From: Ancistrus triradiatus
Lineage: Eukaryota; Chordata; Actinopteri; Siluriformes; Loricariidae
Length of the DNA stretch: 64,000 nucleotides
Direction of reading: 5' to 3'
NCBI GenBank assembly: GCA_025084515.1
Contig: JAJAGP010000566.1
Span: 216,727 to 280,726, forward strand
Under the pieces are notes generated by a model that was given only the letters and a program-made list of their open reading frames with translations, made no database searches and was not told the DNA's origin. Of this stretch, positions 34,901 through 47,828 are shown piece after piece. The position numbers were made by a program, and so were the translations under genes. Position 1 is the stretch's first letter; each line of letters starts with the position of its first letter.

Positions 34901-37900
34901 ATCGCACAGAAATATGTGACGTAAACTTCAGACTTTAATAGTAAATAAACAAATCATTCATTTTCTTGTATATATACTGCATTTCAGAATCTCCACATAG
35001 TGTTTGGTAGCTGTTGCGCAGCCTTTAACTCCATGGCAGATTTAATTCGGGCTTGCCAGATCCAGTGAGGAAAAAAACTAAAGTGTAGTCATGTCTGTAG
35101 AATATAGGGACCTGGCAACCATGGGCAAAGCTTGCACACATGCGCAGACCGAAAACGCCACTTATAATCGGGTAACTGGTATACATGCTGTGAGTACTTC
35201 AATAACTGGGGTAAAATCCAGCTCTCTTTATCAGATTTCTTAATCTGAGTTCTAGATCGAAATTTGCTGTATACATGACCACTTGAATAATCATTTAACT
35301 GCAGAAATTAGACTAGGATCGGATTATTAAGTGCATGAAACGCACTCAAGGTATTTTTAGCTTCCGTCTAACAAAAGTATCTGGTCACTCATAGTATCAG
35401 GTCACTCATCTTAAGTGTTATGGCTCCCCTAGACGAGGTCATAACAGTACATTACTATATTCTCTGTAATTATTGTGAATTTCTATACATTAAAAAAGGT
35501 TTAGCATGTGTACATCAGTTTAAGCCCTGACACATTCATGTTTTGTTTGCATGCAGTTTTCTTGTGAACAATACTCTATATATTTACATTACAATAGCAT
35601 AAGAAGACTATTTGACTATGGTAATGAATAATGGTAGTAAAATCTACATTAACATGACTATATTCTTTTAAAAGAAAATAATGGACTAATGGACACAAAA
35701 AGCAGGTCAGAACTCTGAGTAAAGCGTTCTCAGTGCATTATGGGAATCAACTGGTTTTTATATAATGCCTGGCCGTGTGTAGTCAGTGTGTGAGTGTGTA
35801 CCAGTGTGCGACTCTCTCCTCCAGCTCTCTCAGCAGGTCTTTGTTGAGCTCATAGAGCTGAGGCAGGTAGTACAGGATCTGATTCAGCACCCTGTCCTCC
35901 ACCACTGGCTTCCCACTGGCACGGCTGGCTTTGGCAACCGAGTCCCGGAAATCCTGCCATGGAAACAGAGATGCCATCTGATCAGGACGTCCAATACGCT
36001 GCAGACAGCACATACGAGCAGAGGCGGTCCTGTCTGAGGCTTAAACTGGGATTTTCTTTAGGGACAAAGGTCACCAAACCTAAGTATTCCAAGAGGACGC
36101 TTTGTTTTACAGACTAGCTCACCTCGAACATTCAACACCAGCTCAAAGGACAAAGCTGCACAAACACAACCCTCCTGTTTCAAAAGGGAAAGAAGAGAAA
36201 CGCCAGAGCTTTTATATTTATATTTTTGTGGTGTGCCCGAAACCAAATAAATAAAGGCTGAGCAGGGAAGGAGGAACGCCCACCACAGCTATTTGGAAGC
36301 CTAACACTGACCTGTTAGAAAACAATAACTTCAAAGTGCTTTAGTAAACATTATTACTGAAAGGACCAAACCACAAACTTGAAACAGTTAAGCTAAAAAA
36401 ATATTACAGTGTAAATGTTGATTTCCTAAATGAAAAGTAGGTAGAACAAGCTCAGTAGAAACTGACTTCCAAGTCAAATGCATGCCTATGCTAAACCATG
36501 CCCACTTTCAACTGGTGTGTTTACATGCATTTAATAATCAAATAACTGACAAAAATCAGATTGTTAGTAATCCGATCAACAAGTTTACATGCACTTGGGA
36601 AATCAGCTAATGGGAAAACTCTTGATAACAATCAGATGTCTACATTGCAACCACCCAATAATCTCACAAAAGGATGTGGCATAAACTTCAAACTTACAAC
36701 CCCAAATTAGAAAAAGTTGAGACAGTACTGAAAATGCATACAGTGGGGCAAAAAAGTATTTAGTCAGCCACCTGATTGTGCAAGTTCTCCTACTTAGAAA
36801 GATGAGAGAGGTCTGTAATTTTCATCATAGGTACACTTCAACTATGAGAGACAAAATGAGAAAAAAAATCCAGAAAATCACATTGTAGGGTTCTTAAAGA
36901 ATTTAATTGTAAATCATGGTGGAAAATAAGTATTTGGTCACCCACACACAACCAAGATTTCTGGCTCTCACAGACCTGTAACTTCTTCTTTAAGAAGCTC
37001 TTCTGTCCTCCACTCATTACCTGTATTAATGGCACCTGTTTGACCTCGTTATCTGTAGAAAAGACACCTGTCCACAGCCTCAAACAGTCAGACTCCAAAT
37101 TCACCCATGGCCAAGACCAAAGAGCTGTCAATGGACACCAGGAAGAAAATTGTAAACCTGCAGCAGGCTGGGAAGAGTGAATCTACAATAGGCAAGCAGG
37201 TTGGTGTAAATAAATCAACTCTTGGAGCAATTGTAAGCCATACAAGACATGTACTGGCTTAAGCAGGGGGACACGGCTGGCACTGGAGGATCTGAGTCCC
37301 TCTCGGCGTAGTGTGTTACTGATGGTAGCCTTTGTTACTTTGGTCCCAGCCTCTATGCAGGTCATTCATCAGGTCCCCCCTCCATATAGTTCAGTGATAT
37401 TTGCTCACCATTATCATGATCATTTTGACCCCACGGGATGAGATCTTGCATGGAGCCCCCAGAATCGAGGGGAGATTATCAGCATTGTTCTTGTCTTGTT
37501 GTCCTTACAATTTGCTCCCACAGTTGATTTATTTCATCACCAACCTGCTGGGTGCCTATTGTAAATTCACTCTTCCCAGCCTGCTGCAGGTCTACAGTTT
37601 TCTTCCTGGTGTCCTTCGACAGCTCTTTGGTCTTGGCCATGGTTGAGTTTGGAGTCTGAAGTTACAGGTCTGCGAGAGTCAGAAATCTTGCTTGTTTGTG
37701 GCTGACCAAATACTTATTTTCCACCATGATTTACAATTCAATTCTTTAAAAATCCTACAATGTGATTTCCTGGATTTTTTTTCCTCATTTTGTCTCTCAT
37801 AGTTGAAGTGTATCTATAATGAAAATTACAGACCTCTCTCATCTTTCTAAGTTGGAGAACTTGCACAATCAGTGGCTGACTACATACTTTTTTGCCCCAC

Positions 37901-40900
37901 TGTATATATCATTTTTTTTTTTTTTGTAATGTACTGTAAATTTTCCTTTTCACTTTAGAGATTGAACAAAATCCACTTGCAAGGATACTGGAGAGAGAGA
38001 CAGGTTCAGGGAGCAAGTCCAAATAAGCAACTACTATACACTTTAGTAAAAAGCCCTAAAAACATGCAACCCGCAACTACCAATATTTGTAAGGGATTTT
38101 TTTTTTTTAGAAAAATAAGTCCAAAATCACTTAGATTAAGCACTTCCAGGATGTTTGTGGGCATGCGCCGAATGAGAGAACCGATTGAAATCAGAGTAAG
38201 GGTAAACATGCGCTGAGAATCCGATTACTAACATTCCTAAAATCTAGCTCTCTTCATCGGATTTCTTAATCTGATTTCTAGGCCTAAGAAATGTACGTAT
38301 GCTGTTTACATGACCACATGAATAATCAGATAACTGCAGAACTATGGTCAGATTATTAAGTGCATGTAAACAATGCTCATTGACGTCAACACATCACAGT
38401 TACACATGGGATGTTCTGATGGCCCTCCTGCCTGCAGGGTTGAGTGGAGCACAGCTTCTCTGCTGTCTCACAGCATGTTCCTTCTAGTGCCAAATTCTAC
38501 AATATAAACAACCATTATAACAATCACTGAATAAAACAAAACAAAAGTAAAGGGAGGAGGTAGAGATAAGAAGCCATACAGAACAACATCTACTTATGTT
38601 ATTTTCCATACTTTCATTATAGCAGGGTGAGGGATTAAAATACCTCATACGTTATAGTGAAAATTATACAGGGGATCAGATAGCAGGGTTCGACTGTAGT
38701 GTAAACCATTAACATTAGTGATGCACCGACTTAAAAATACAGTGATTATAAAGATCTCTTGTCTCTGTAGATTGTGAAATGACACCACAGACCTGATATT
38801 TTCACTTCTGATCTGCTGCTCAAACTGATTATAGGCCAGACTCCTGGTTCAGAGCCTAATCTGGAATTCACAGGACACCGTTGTACATGTACCTGCACAG
38901 GGCGCCACTTCATCACAGGGATGGACAGGATTCGTAGCACTGGGGGATGATCCCCAGCATACATCCTTCGCTACTGCAGGCACAGCCAGACATGTATTCT
39001 GAAGGGCACTGCCAGGCCTTGGGCCCATGACACCGCGATAGTGGGCTAGCATATTGCGATTGTGCCACCTGAATGCCACTTTTAACCATTTTCAGCTCAT
39101 ATCATAGTGCATCCCTAATTACTAAGCTAACTATGATCCAAGACAAAAACACCAGCGGATCATCTGGAAAGCACATGCGAAATTTACATTGTTTAACATA
39201 TTTTAAAATGTCCACACTGCAGTTTACAGGAATCCTTTTACTCTAAAATCCGAGATGTTCGTTTTAAACTATGGGTGTGGTCATTACACATCAAGTGAAG
39301 TCAGATTTATTTATATAGCACTTTTTACAAATGAAGCACTGCATCGAAGCAGATTTCAAATTTAAGATTATCTTCTCATATCTAGGATCGATCCCAAATT
39401 GAGCAAGCCTAGGGTGACAGTGGCAAGGAAAAACTCCCTAAAAATATCATTGTGCTAGCCTTTGTTCCCTTAATGCATTTGACCCTAGTAGGAACAACTT
39501 TATCTAGAGTCGAGCGAAACAGATAGGGCTGCATATTCGAGCCAATCGGGCGCTGTAGGTGTTTGAAACGTCAAGTCTGGTAGGTTATTATAAACACAGC
39601 TGGAGTAGCGTAATGTGATACTGCGCCTGGTGTGATAATGAGGCTGTGGGCAATACTGTTAGATACAGGTAACTCTGGTACTAATAGATAGTGATCAGAG
39701 ATGGAACCACTTAGAGGGAAAACAACGAGGTTATCTACATCAATAGAGTGTTAACATTAGATCTAAGGTACGATTACAGCAGTGGGTGAATACCATCACA
39801 TCAGTTATACCCATGAATTTTAAAATTGACACAAATGCAATTATAATTAGATCTTGCTCATTCTCAAGTGAATATTAAAATGACTTACAATTAAAGCCTT
39901 TTCAGTAGAAAAGTACTAAGCAGGAAATAAACTCTATATACAGTGGTGCTTGGAAGTTTGTGAATCATTTAGAATATTCAGTATTTCTGCATAAATATGA
40001 CCCAAAACATCATCAGATTTTCACACAAGTCCTAAAAGTAGATAAAGAGAACCCAGTTAAACAAATGAGACAAAAATATTATACTTGCTCATTTATTTAT
40101 TGAGGAAAAGGATCCAATATTACATATTAGTGAGTGGTAAAAGTATGTGAACCTCTAGGATTAGCTGTTAATTTGAAGGTGAAATTAGAGTCAGGTGTTT
40201 TCAATCAATGGGATGACAATCAGGTGTGAGTGGGCACCCTGTTTTATTTAAAGAACAGGGATGCTATCAAAGTCTGCTCTTCACAACACATGTGTTTGTG
40301 GAAGTTGTATCCCCATGGCACAAACAAAGGAGATTTCTGAGGATCTCAGAAAAAGAGTTTGTTGATGCTCATCAGGCTGCAAAAGGTTACAAAACCATCT
40401 CTAAAGAGTTTGGACTCCACCAATTCCACAGTCAGACAGATGTGTACAAAGGGAATAAAATCAATCAAGACCATTGTTACCCTCCCCAGGAGTGGTCGAC
40501 CAACAAAGATCACTCCAAATAGCAAGGTGTGTAATAGTTTGGCGAGGTTCACAAAACACTTCTCCAGGGGTAACAAATGAAGGCCCTCTCTCACATTGCC
40601 TAATGTTAATTTGTTTCATGAGTCCCACCATCAGAAGAACACTGTACAACACATGGTGTCAATGGCAGGGGGGTTTGCAAGGAGAACAGCCACTGCTCTC
40701 GCAAAAGAAGAACAGTGCGCTGCTTGCCTCGTCTGCCAGTTTTGCTAAAAGATTTCAACAACGTGGACCAAGCCCAAGAAAAAAAAAAAAGGCTTAGTTG
40801 GACCAAAATAGAACTGTTACAAAAAAACACACTAAAAAAGCCCCTTATGTTTGGAGGAAAGGAAAAACACTGCATTCCAGCATAAGAAACCTTATCCCAT

Positions 40901-43900
40901 CTGTGAAACATGGTGGTGGTAGTATCATGGTGTTGGGGCTGTTTTGCTGCATCTCATCTGGGCCAGGACGGCTTTTGCCATCATTGATGGAACAATGAAT
41001 TCTGAATTATATCAGAGAATTCTAAAGGAAAATGTTTAGACATCTGTCCATGAACTGAATCTCAAGAGAAGGTGGGTGTCACACCAAACAATCCTCAACA
41101 AATAAAAAATGACCAAGTATAATATTTTTTGTCTCATTTGTGTAATGGGTTCTCGTTATCTATTTTTAGGACTTGTGTGAAAATCTGATGATGTTTTAGG
41201 TCATATTTATGCAAAAATATAAAATTTTCAAGGGTTCACAAACTTTCAAGCACCACTGTAGAGACCCGGTGGTCTGTAAATAGTGATAAGCAGAAGTAAA
41301 GATTTTGACTCAATGGATGAGTCACATTAGGAATCAGTATTTCAAACAAATTAGATTTGTAATGAGATTTAGCAGTAACACCTAGATGTTTGTCAAAAAC
41401 TGTGGCTGTTCCTTCTCCATGACCATTAGGACAAGGTTTTTGAACATAACTATATAGCTTTTGGTCTGATCAGGTAGAACAGAATCATTTGACTTGCAGC
41501 TTGATATGTCATCGTTTATTAGGAAAACCCTTCGCCTATTATCACATTTCGGCTTTAGCGATATTCTAATTTTTCTAAATCGTCCTAGCGTGAAACTCTT
41601 TTTGCAATATTTGGGTGTTTTTTTGAACTTCTGACTTTTTCCTTTCTGGATTTTCTTTGTGCATTTTCAAAATTCGCAAACACTTGGCGGATGAAAAACC
41701 CGCTACTGTCTCAACAGCGTCAATTCTGGGTGACAGTACATGGCTGCCAGCAGACAGTTGGTCGACCCTGTTGGTCCCCATCTCTAGATAGTCAGTCCTT
41801 AAATAACCCTGCCTTAAGACTATGGGCTATGTTACAGGAGATGAGAGCAGCACCCTCCCAAGTGGGACAGACACCGTCCTGCCCTAAAAGGCCAGGCGTA
41901 CCCTCCCTCAAAAGTTGTCAAATTGTCTTTGAAGCCCACATTATTTTCAGAGCACCACTTGGACAGCCAGCAGATCAGAGACCATAACCTGCTGTAGGCT
42001 TGGGTCACCTCACCAACTTGAGCATTTTTAAGAGCTTAGTGTTTTGCTGCAGAATCGGATGTGGAGCGGATTACTGTAGGATTTATATAGCACCTGCAAT
42101 TCCACTACTTTACCACCAGATAGTCACATGGTCTACTTATGTGGTCTGGTGACCTCTGCTAAAGCTGCAAGTCTGTAGCTCTACATGAACTGAAAACGTA
42201 ACAACAACTGACCCTTGTTTAATTTTAAATTTCAGCGACTTATAATGCCGTTGAGCGCGTTGTTAGTTTCGACTCCTGCAGAGGAGGGTCTGAGGGTCTT
42301 GAGTTGGCTAGAGAAGGCACCACGTGGTTAGTGTTATTAAATCAGTTATCACAGGAAGAGCAGAGGGAGTTCTGGAATGAGCGTAATCTCCCTCTCCATC
42401 TCATGTACACACACACACGGCCTTCTTACAAGCAGCTGTTAGGGAGCCCGGCCAACTGCGTGGGCACCAGAGGGGGGTGGGCGTGACCTCTTTCCTAAAA
42501 ATCACTCGGGCTCTCCCTGCTTTGTCTTGTCACGTCTTGCCTTCTGCTCCTACCCTCTCTATTTCTGTCTCAGGCTTCATGTTACGCCGCACTTTAATTC
42601 TTACTATCATTCATAAGCTTTTCTTTAAGGCTCACACCCAATCCTGTCCGTTACATTGACTAGAGTCGAGTCACAGGTGTTTGTCAGTGTGTACTGCGTT
42701 TAAAAAAAACTTCCAAACCACAAAAGTCAAACGGTTTTTTTATCAATCCTCCATATGCCTGAATGAAATACACTTTTAGAAATTAAGGACTTACGATGTG
42801 CAGCAACTTCAGAACATCCACGAACCTGTAAAACAAAATTCAGATCGCTATTAAATCCAGTCCACACACAAAGGCAGTGCAAAATTCGTTTTGGTATGAA
42901 AATAGAACAACATCATGCTCCATTATGCAAAGACCAATTTATCAATGGAGCACAAATTTCGGACCACCAGCATCATGAAGGAGTCACCCCTGTCACAGCA
43001 TGTTTCCCTCTTACCTTCAGGTAAGAGATTTCGCAGTTTATGATGCAATACTATTAGGCTCCGTAATAGCTTCTACCCAACTGCCATCAGACTCTTAAAT
43101 ACAGTGGGACAAGTGCAGCGACCACCTCGGAACTTGTCGAATTTGGTTCTTGACGCATTTCATCTCGGTGGCACTTGCTTAAACTTGGTTGAGTCGAGCT
43201 GCACGGCTGCTTTCAGTCGAAACTCGATTCATGATTCATGATTCACTACACCAGATTCACAACAGCTCTCACTTAGTGAAGATCTCCAATAGTTTTGTTG
43301 TGCATTTCTTTATATCTACAGTACTGAACTCGTACTGCATACAGGTCTCCATGTGTCCTACAAATTCTATGCTACTTCACCAATAAACTAAGTGTTTTGC
43401 TTTTACTTTTCACTTTCAATCCAGTTCCCACTAATGAGAACCCGATGTACCACTGTATATCTGTAATTGTACACTTTGTTCATTTTCAGATTTATTTTTA
43501 TTTATTTTTGGAGCGTTGCCTCAAAGCCGAATTACAGTTACAGTGGTGTGAAAACGTTTGGGCACCCCTGATCATTTTCATGATTTTCCTTTATAAATCA
43601 TTGGTTGTTCGGATCAGCAAATATCACAATATCACTAATTTCAGTTAAATATATCACATAGCAGACGAACACAGTGATATTTGAGAAGCGAAATGAAGTT
43701 TATAGGATTTACAGAAAGTGTGCAATAATTATTCAAACAAAATTAGGCAGGTGCATAAATTTGGGCACCCCAACAGAAAAACTACATCAATATTTAGTAG
43801 ATCCTCCTTTTGCAGAAATAACAGCCTCTAAACGCTTCCTACAGCTTCCAATGACAGTCTGGATTCTATTTGAAGGTATTTTGGACCATTCTTCTTTACA

Positions 43901-46900
43901 AAACATCTCCAGTTCAGTCAGGTTTGGTTTCCGAGCATGGACAGCCCGCTTTAAATCACATACAGATTTTTAATAATATTCAGGTCTGGGGACTGAGATG
44001 GCCACTCCAGAACGTTGTACTTATGTATGTTAAGAACTCTGAACAAACAGCGACTTTTCGCAATGTCCTGTATGGAAGGAAGAGAAGTCCCAATAATTCT
44101 CTCTGCTGTCTTTACCACCCTCTGCAGGGACTTCCAGTCAGAGGCACTGCAGACTCCTGCCCAGACAGAGATGCAACTGGTCAGTATGCTCTCTACAGTG
44201 CCTCTGTAGAAGGTGGTGAGAATCGGAGAATCGGAGGGGGGAGATGTGCTCGTCTCAGGAAGTGCATGCGCTGCTGAGCTCTTTTGACCAGAGCTTCAGT
44301 GTGTGTGGACCAAGTCAGAGTGTCTGTTATCTGTACCCCCAGGAACTTGGTTTTGCTGACTATCTCCACTGCTGTGTCCTTGATGAGCAGTGGTGTGTGG
44401 ATGGGTTGGCTCCTCCTGAAGTCGACAATGATCTCTTTGGTTTTATCAATATTCAGGGCCAAGTTGTTTATTGTGCACCAGTCAACCAGATGCTTCACCT
44501 CATCTCTAGTCCAGGTCGTTGTCATCCTGGATTAGGTCCACGACCGTTGTGTCGTCTGCGAACTTCACAATGTGGTTGGCAGTGGACCTGGCGCAGCAGT
44601 CATGGGTCAACAGGGTAAACAACAGGTCGTTGTCTTGTTAAAGTATCCAGCCCCGAGGCAACTTCAACTTTGTCACTGATTCTTGAATATTGTTGTTAAG
44701 AATCTGCTGATATTGACTGGAATCCTCAACTTTAACAAGATTCCCAGTACCTGCACTGGCCACAGAGCCCCAGAGCATGATGGAACCACCACCAAATTTT
44801 ACTGTGTGTAGCAAGTGTTTGTCTTGGAATGCTGTGTTCTTTCTCCGCCATGCATCTGCCCCTTATGTCCAAATAACTCAATTTTAGTTTCATCAGTACA
44901 CAGCACTTTATTCCAAAATGAAGCTGGCTCGTCCAAATGTACTGTAGCATACGTCATGCGACTCTGTGGCGTGTGCGCAGAAAAGGCTTCTTCTGCATTA
45001 CTCTCCCATACAGCCTCTCCTTGTGCAAAGTGCGCTGTATAGTTGAACGATGAACAGTGACACCATCTGCAGCAAGATGAGGTTGTAGGTCTTTGGAGGT
45101 GGTCTGTGGCTTGACTATGACTGTTCTCACCATCCTTCGCCTCTGCCTATACTGACAGCTGAAATCTCTGAGAGAGCTTTTCCCTTTCCCTGAACCATGA
45201 TGTTGAACAACCTTTGTTTTCAGGCCATTTGAGAGTTGTTTTGAGACTCCCATGTTGCCACTCTTCAGAGAAGATGCAAAGAGGAGAAAATCTTCCAATT
45301 GGCCACCTTAACACTTTCTCATAGTTGGATTCACTTGTGTATGTAGATCAAGGGTCAATGAGCTTACAAAACAAATTTTGTGTTTGAATAATTAGTGCTA
45401 AAGGTATTCAAATCAATAAAACAAGGGTGCCCAAATTTATGCACCTGCCTAATTTTGTTTGAATAATTACTGCACACTTTCTGTAAATCCTATAAACTTA
45501 ATTTCACTTCTCAAATATCACGGTGTTCATCTGCTATATGATATATTTACCTGAAATTGATCTGAATATATAATGATCCGAATATATAATGATTTATAAA
45601 GGAAAATCATGAAAATTATCAGGGGTGGCCAAACAATTTCATACCACAGTATCTATTACCTTCTATTATCTAAGGCCAATCCCAAATCGAAAAGCCTAGG
45701 GTGACAGAGGCAAGGAAAAAACGTTATAAGCAAGAAAAAGGTACTCATCCTCCTCGAGTAGCCTAGATGTAATATGTAAGAATTAAACTACATTATCTAA
45801 TTACATTTACAGCATTTAGCAGACGCCCTTATCCAGAGCGACTTACAATTGATAGTCTTACAATCCAAGCAATTATGGGTTAAGGGCCTTGCTCAAGGAC
45901 CCAACAGGTGGGATTTGAACCCTGGACCTTTGGGTCCATAGTCCAGTACCTTAACCGCTAAACTACCACAGTCCAATAAGTTTTATAGTTATAGTTTAAA
46001 TAAACAGAAGCTCAATTGATATTAACAAAGAGAACATGTTTCAATGTATTCATTACAATAAAGTATAATCATATGTAGACTAATATGTTAGAGTAAATGT
46101 GATGTTTTCATAAATTATCATTTCTGGCTTCATTATTAGGTCTGTCTTTTTATCGTGCTCTTGTGTTTTTAATTGGTAAGCCAAAAAGCAATGAAATTTC
46201 TGCTGTGTGCTCTTTTTCTGAGTATATAGTTGAATGACAATAAAGAACTGCTAAATCTTAAACAACATGCAGTGTGGGATATTAAAGAAGAGCTTTGTTC
46301 TACAGGTCGCACACGGAGAACATTCAACATATTTACTTCTATACTATTTCCAAGACTTCCTTTTCCATAGTAATTTGCAACACACTGGGCTGAAAATGAA
46401 ACTAAAAACCCACAGGTTTGTTTCTACTTTGTGAATTATTGTTGTGTCACATGATCAGCGATTACAGATCTCTTGTCTCTGGAGATGGTGCAATGATTTC
46501 ACACGGTCGACACTGTCACTGTTAATCTGTTGCTGCTCAAACTGAACACGTCTGCACTGACCGGCACAGGAGAGTGAAGCAAACAAGCAGCGTTTATTTA
46601 CTTTCTCATTTTTATGATCATTTAAATTGTGTAGCTGTTATCCAGCTGTTGCCTTCCTGCTGATGTCTGATATTTGGTGAGTCCATAAGAGGAACTCCTG
46701 CACTGGTATGATCAGTGCCTCATACCCAAGGCTGCAGTAGTGAGAAAGTGCTGCACACCGGATTGTGTGCTGATGCTCCGGCTCGTGTCCCTGTTCACCA
46801 GTTAGAACAGTGGATTATGCTCCATTAGGTTCCTGCTCTGTTTAGTTCACGACTGAGATGCAGGAGTTGCTGAGAGAGGAACTCCACTAACACTAATGCT

Positions 46901-47789
46901 GACGCGCTCTCATGTGCTCACTTCACTGTCTCACCCTCAGGAGTACCTTTCTGTGTTCGTGTTTTGGCATGTCCTCACCTCGCTCTCTCCATTAATGATA
47001 CTCTTCAAATGCAATACACACTCAGGGTGCAATACACACAGAGTACGCCGGGTTCATGCTTTTGTTAATAATAATAACATGACTATATGATAATAACATG
47101 GCTGACTCATCTGGAAAGACGCTTAAACTTTTGCACATGCCAAATGTTCGTGTTCCATCTTGTGTTAAGGTGCTACAACATGTCATTTTTGGAAAGGGGG
47201 GGCGGGCGAAACTTTTGCATGTGGCTGTGACCATGATTGAATACATCATAAATGCACACAAACACCCGAACACACTCTCTGTCTCTCAAACACACACAAT
47301 ATACTTACACTTTCTCAGAGCTCATGATCTCCATGGCGATGTGAACTACTTTATTTCTCTTCACCTTTTCGACCTCCTAATGGAACAAACACAAACACAC
47401 ACACACACACACACACACACAAGTGCACACAGACAGACAGAGAGATGAGCAGAAAGGCAGCAAGACACAGGCCGACACAAATAGACAGACATACAGGAAG
47501 GCACAGACAGGCAGGGAGACACAGATGGACGGACAGACAGACAGGAGAGAGACAGACAAACAGACCGACACACAAAAACAACACCCAGACAGATAGGGAG
47601 ACAGACAGGTAGCAGGAGGGAAGGACAGACAGAAAGAAAGACATACAAGAAGGCCGACACACAAAGACAGGCAGGCGATCACACATATAGACAAACAGAC
47701 AGAGACATGCAGGAGGACACGGACAGACAGACAGGCCGATACACAAAGACATGCCAACATACAGACAGACAGGAACAAACAGGCAGAGC

Positions 47790-47828
<39 letters not shown>

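Larger units (their letters stand above)
43541..45649 (-). mobile_element. Tc1-like element, family D, with nested LINE
   Basis: The left end is cagtggtgtgaaaacgtttg and the right end gccaaacaatttcataccac then ag/ta; long matching subterminal parts flank it (aattaggcaggtgcataaat). The transposase reads on the minus strand. A LINE fragment (44024-44633) cuts the catalytic part. FGD6 intron 3. Confidence 0.85.

Noticed and set aside
42304..42659. Small open frames near 42.3-42.7 kb
   Set aside because: No domain, no splice fit to FGD6, and codon use without pattern.
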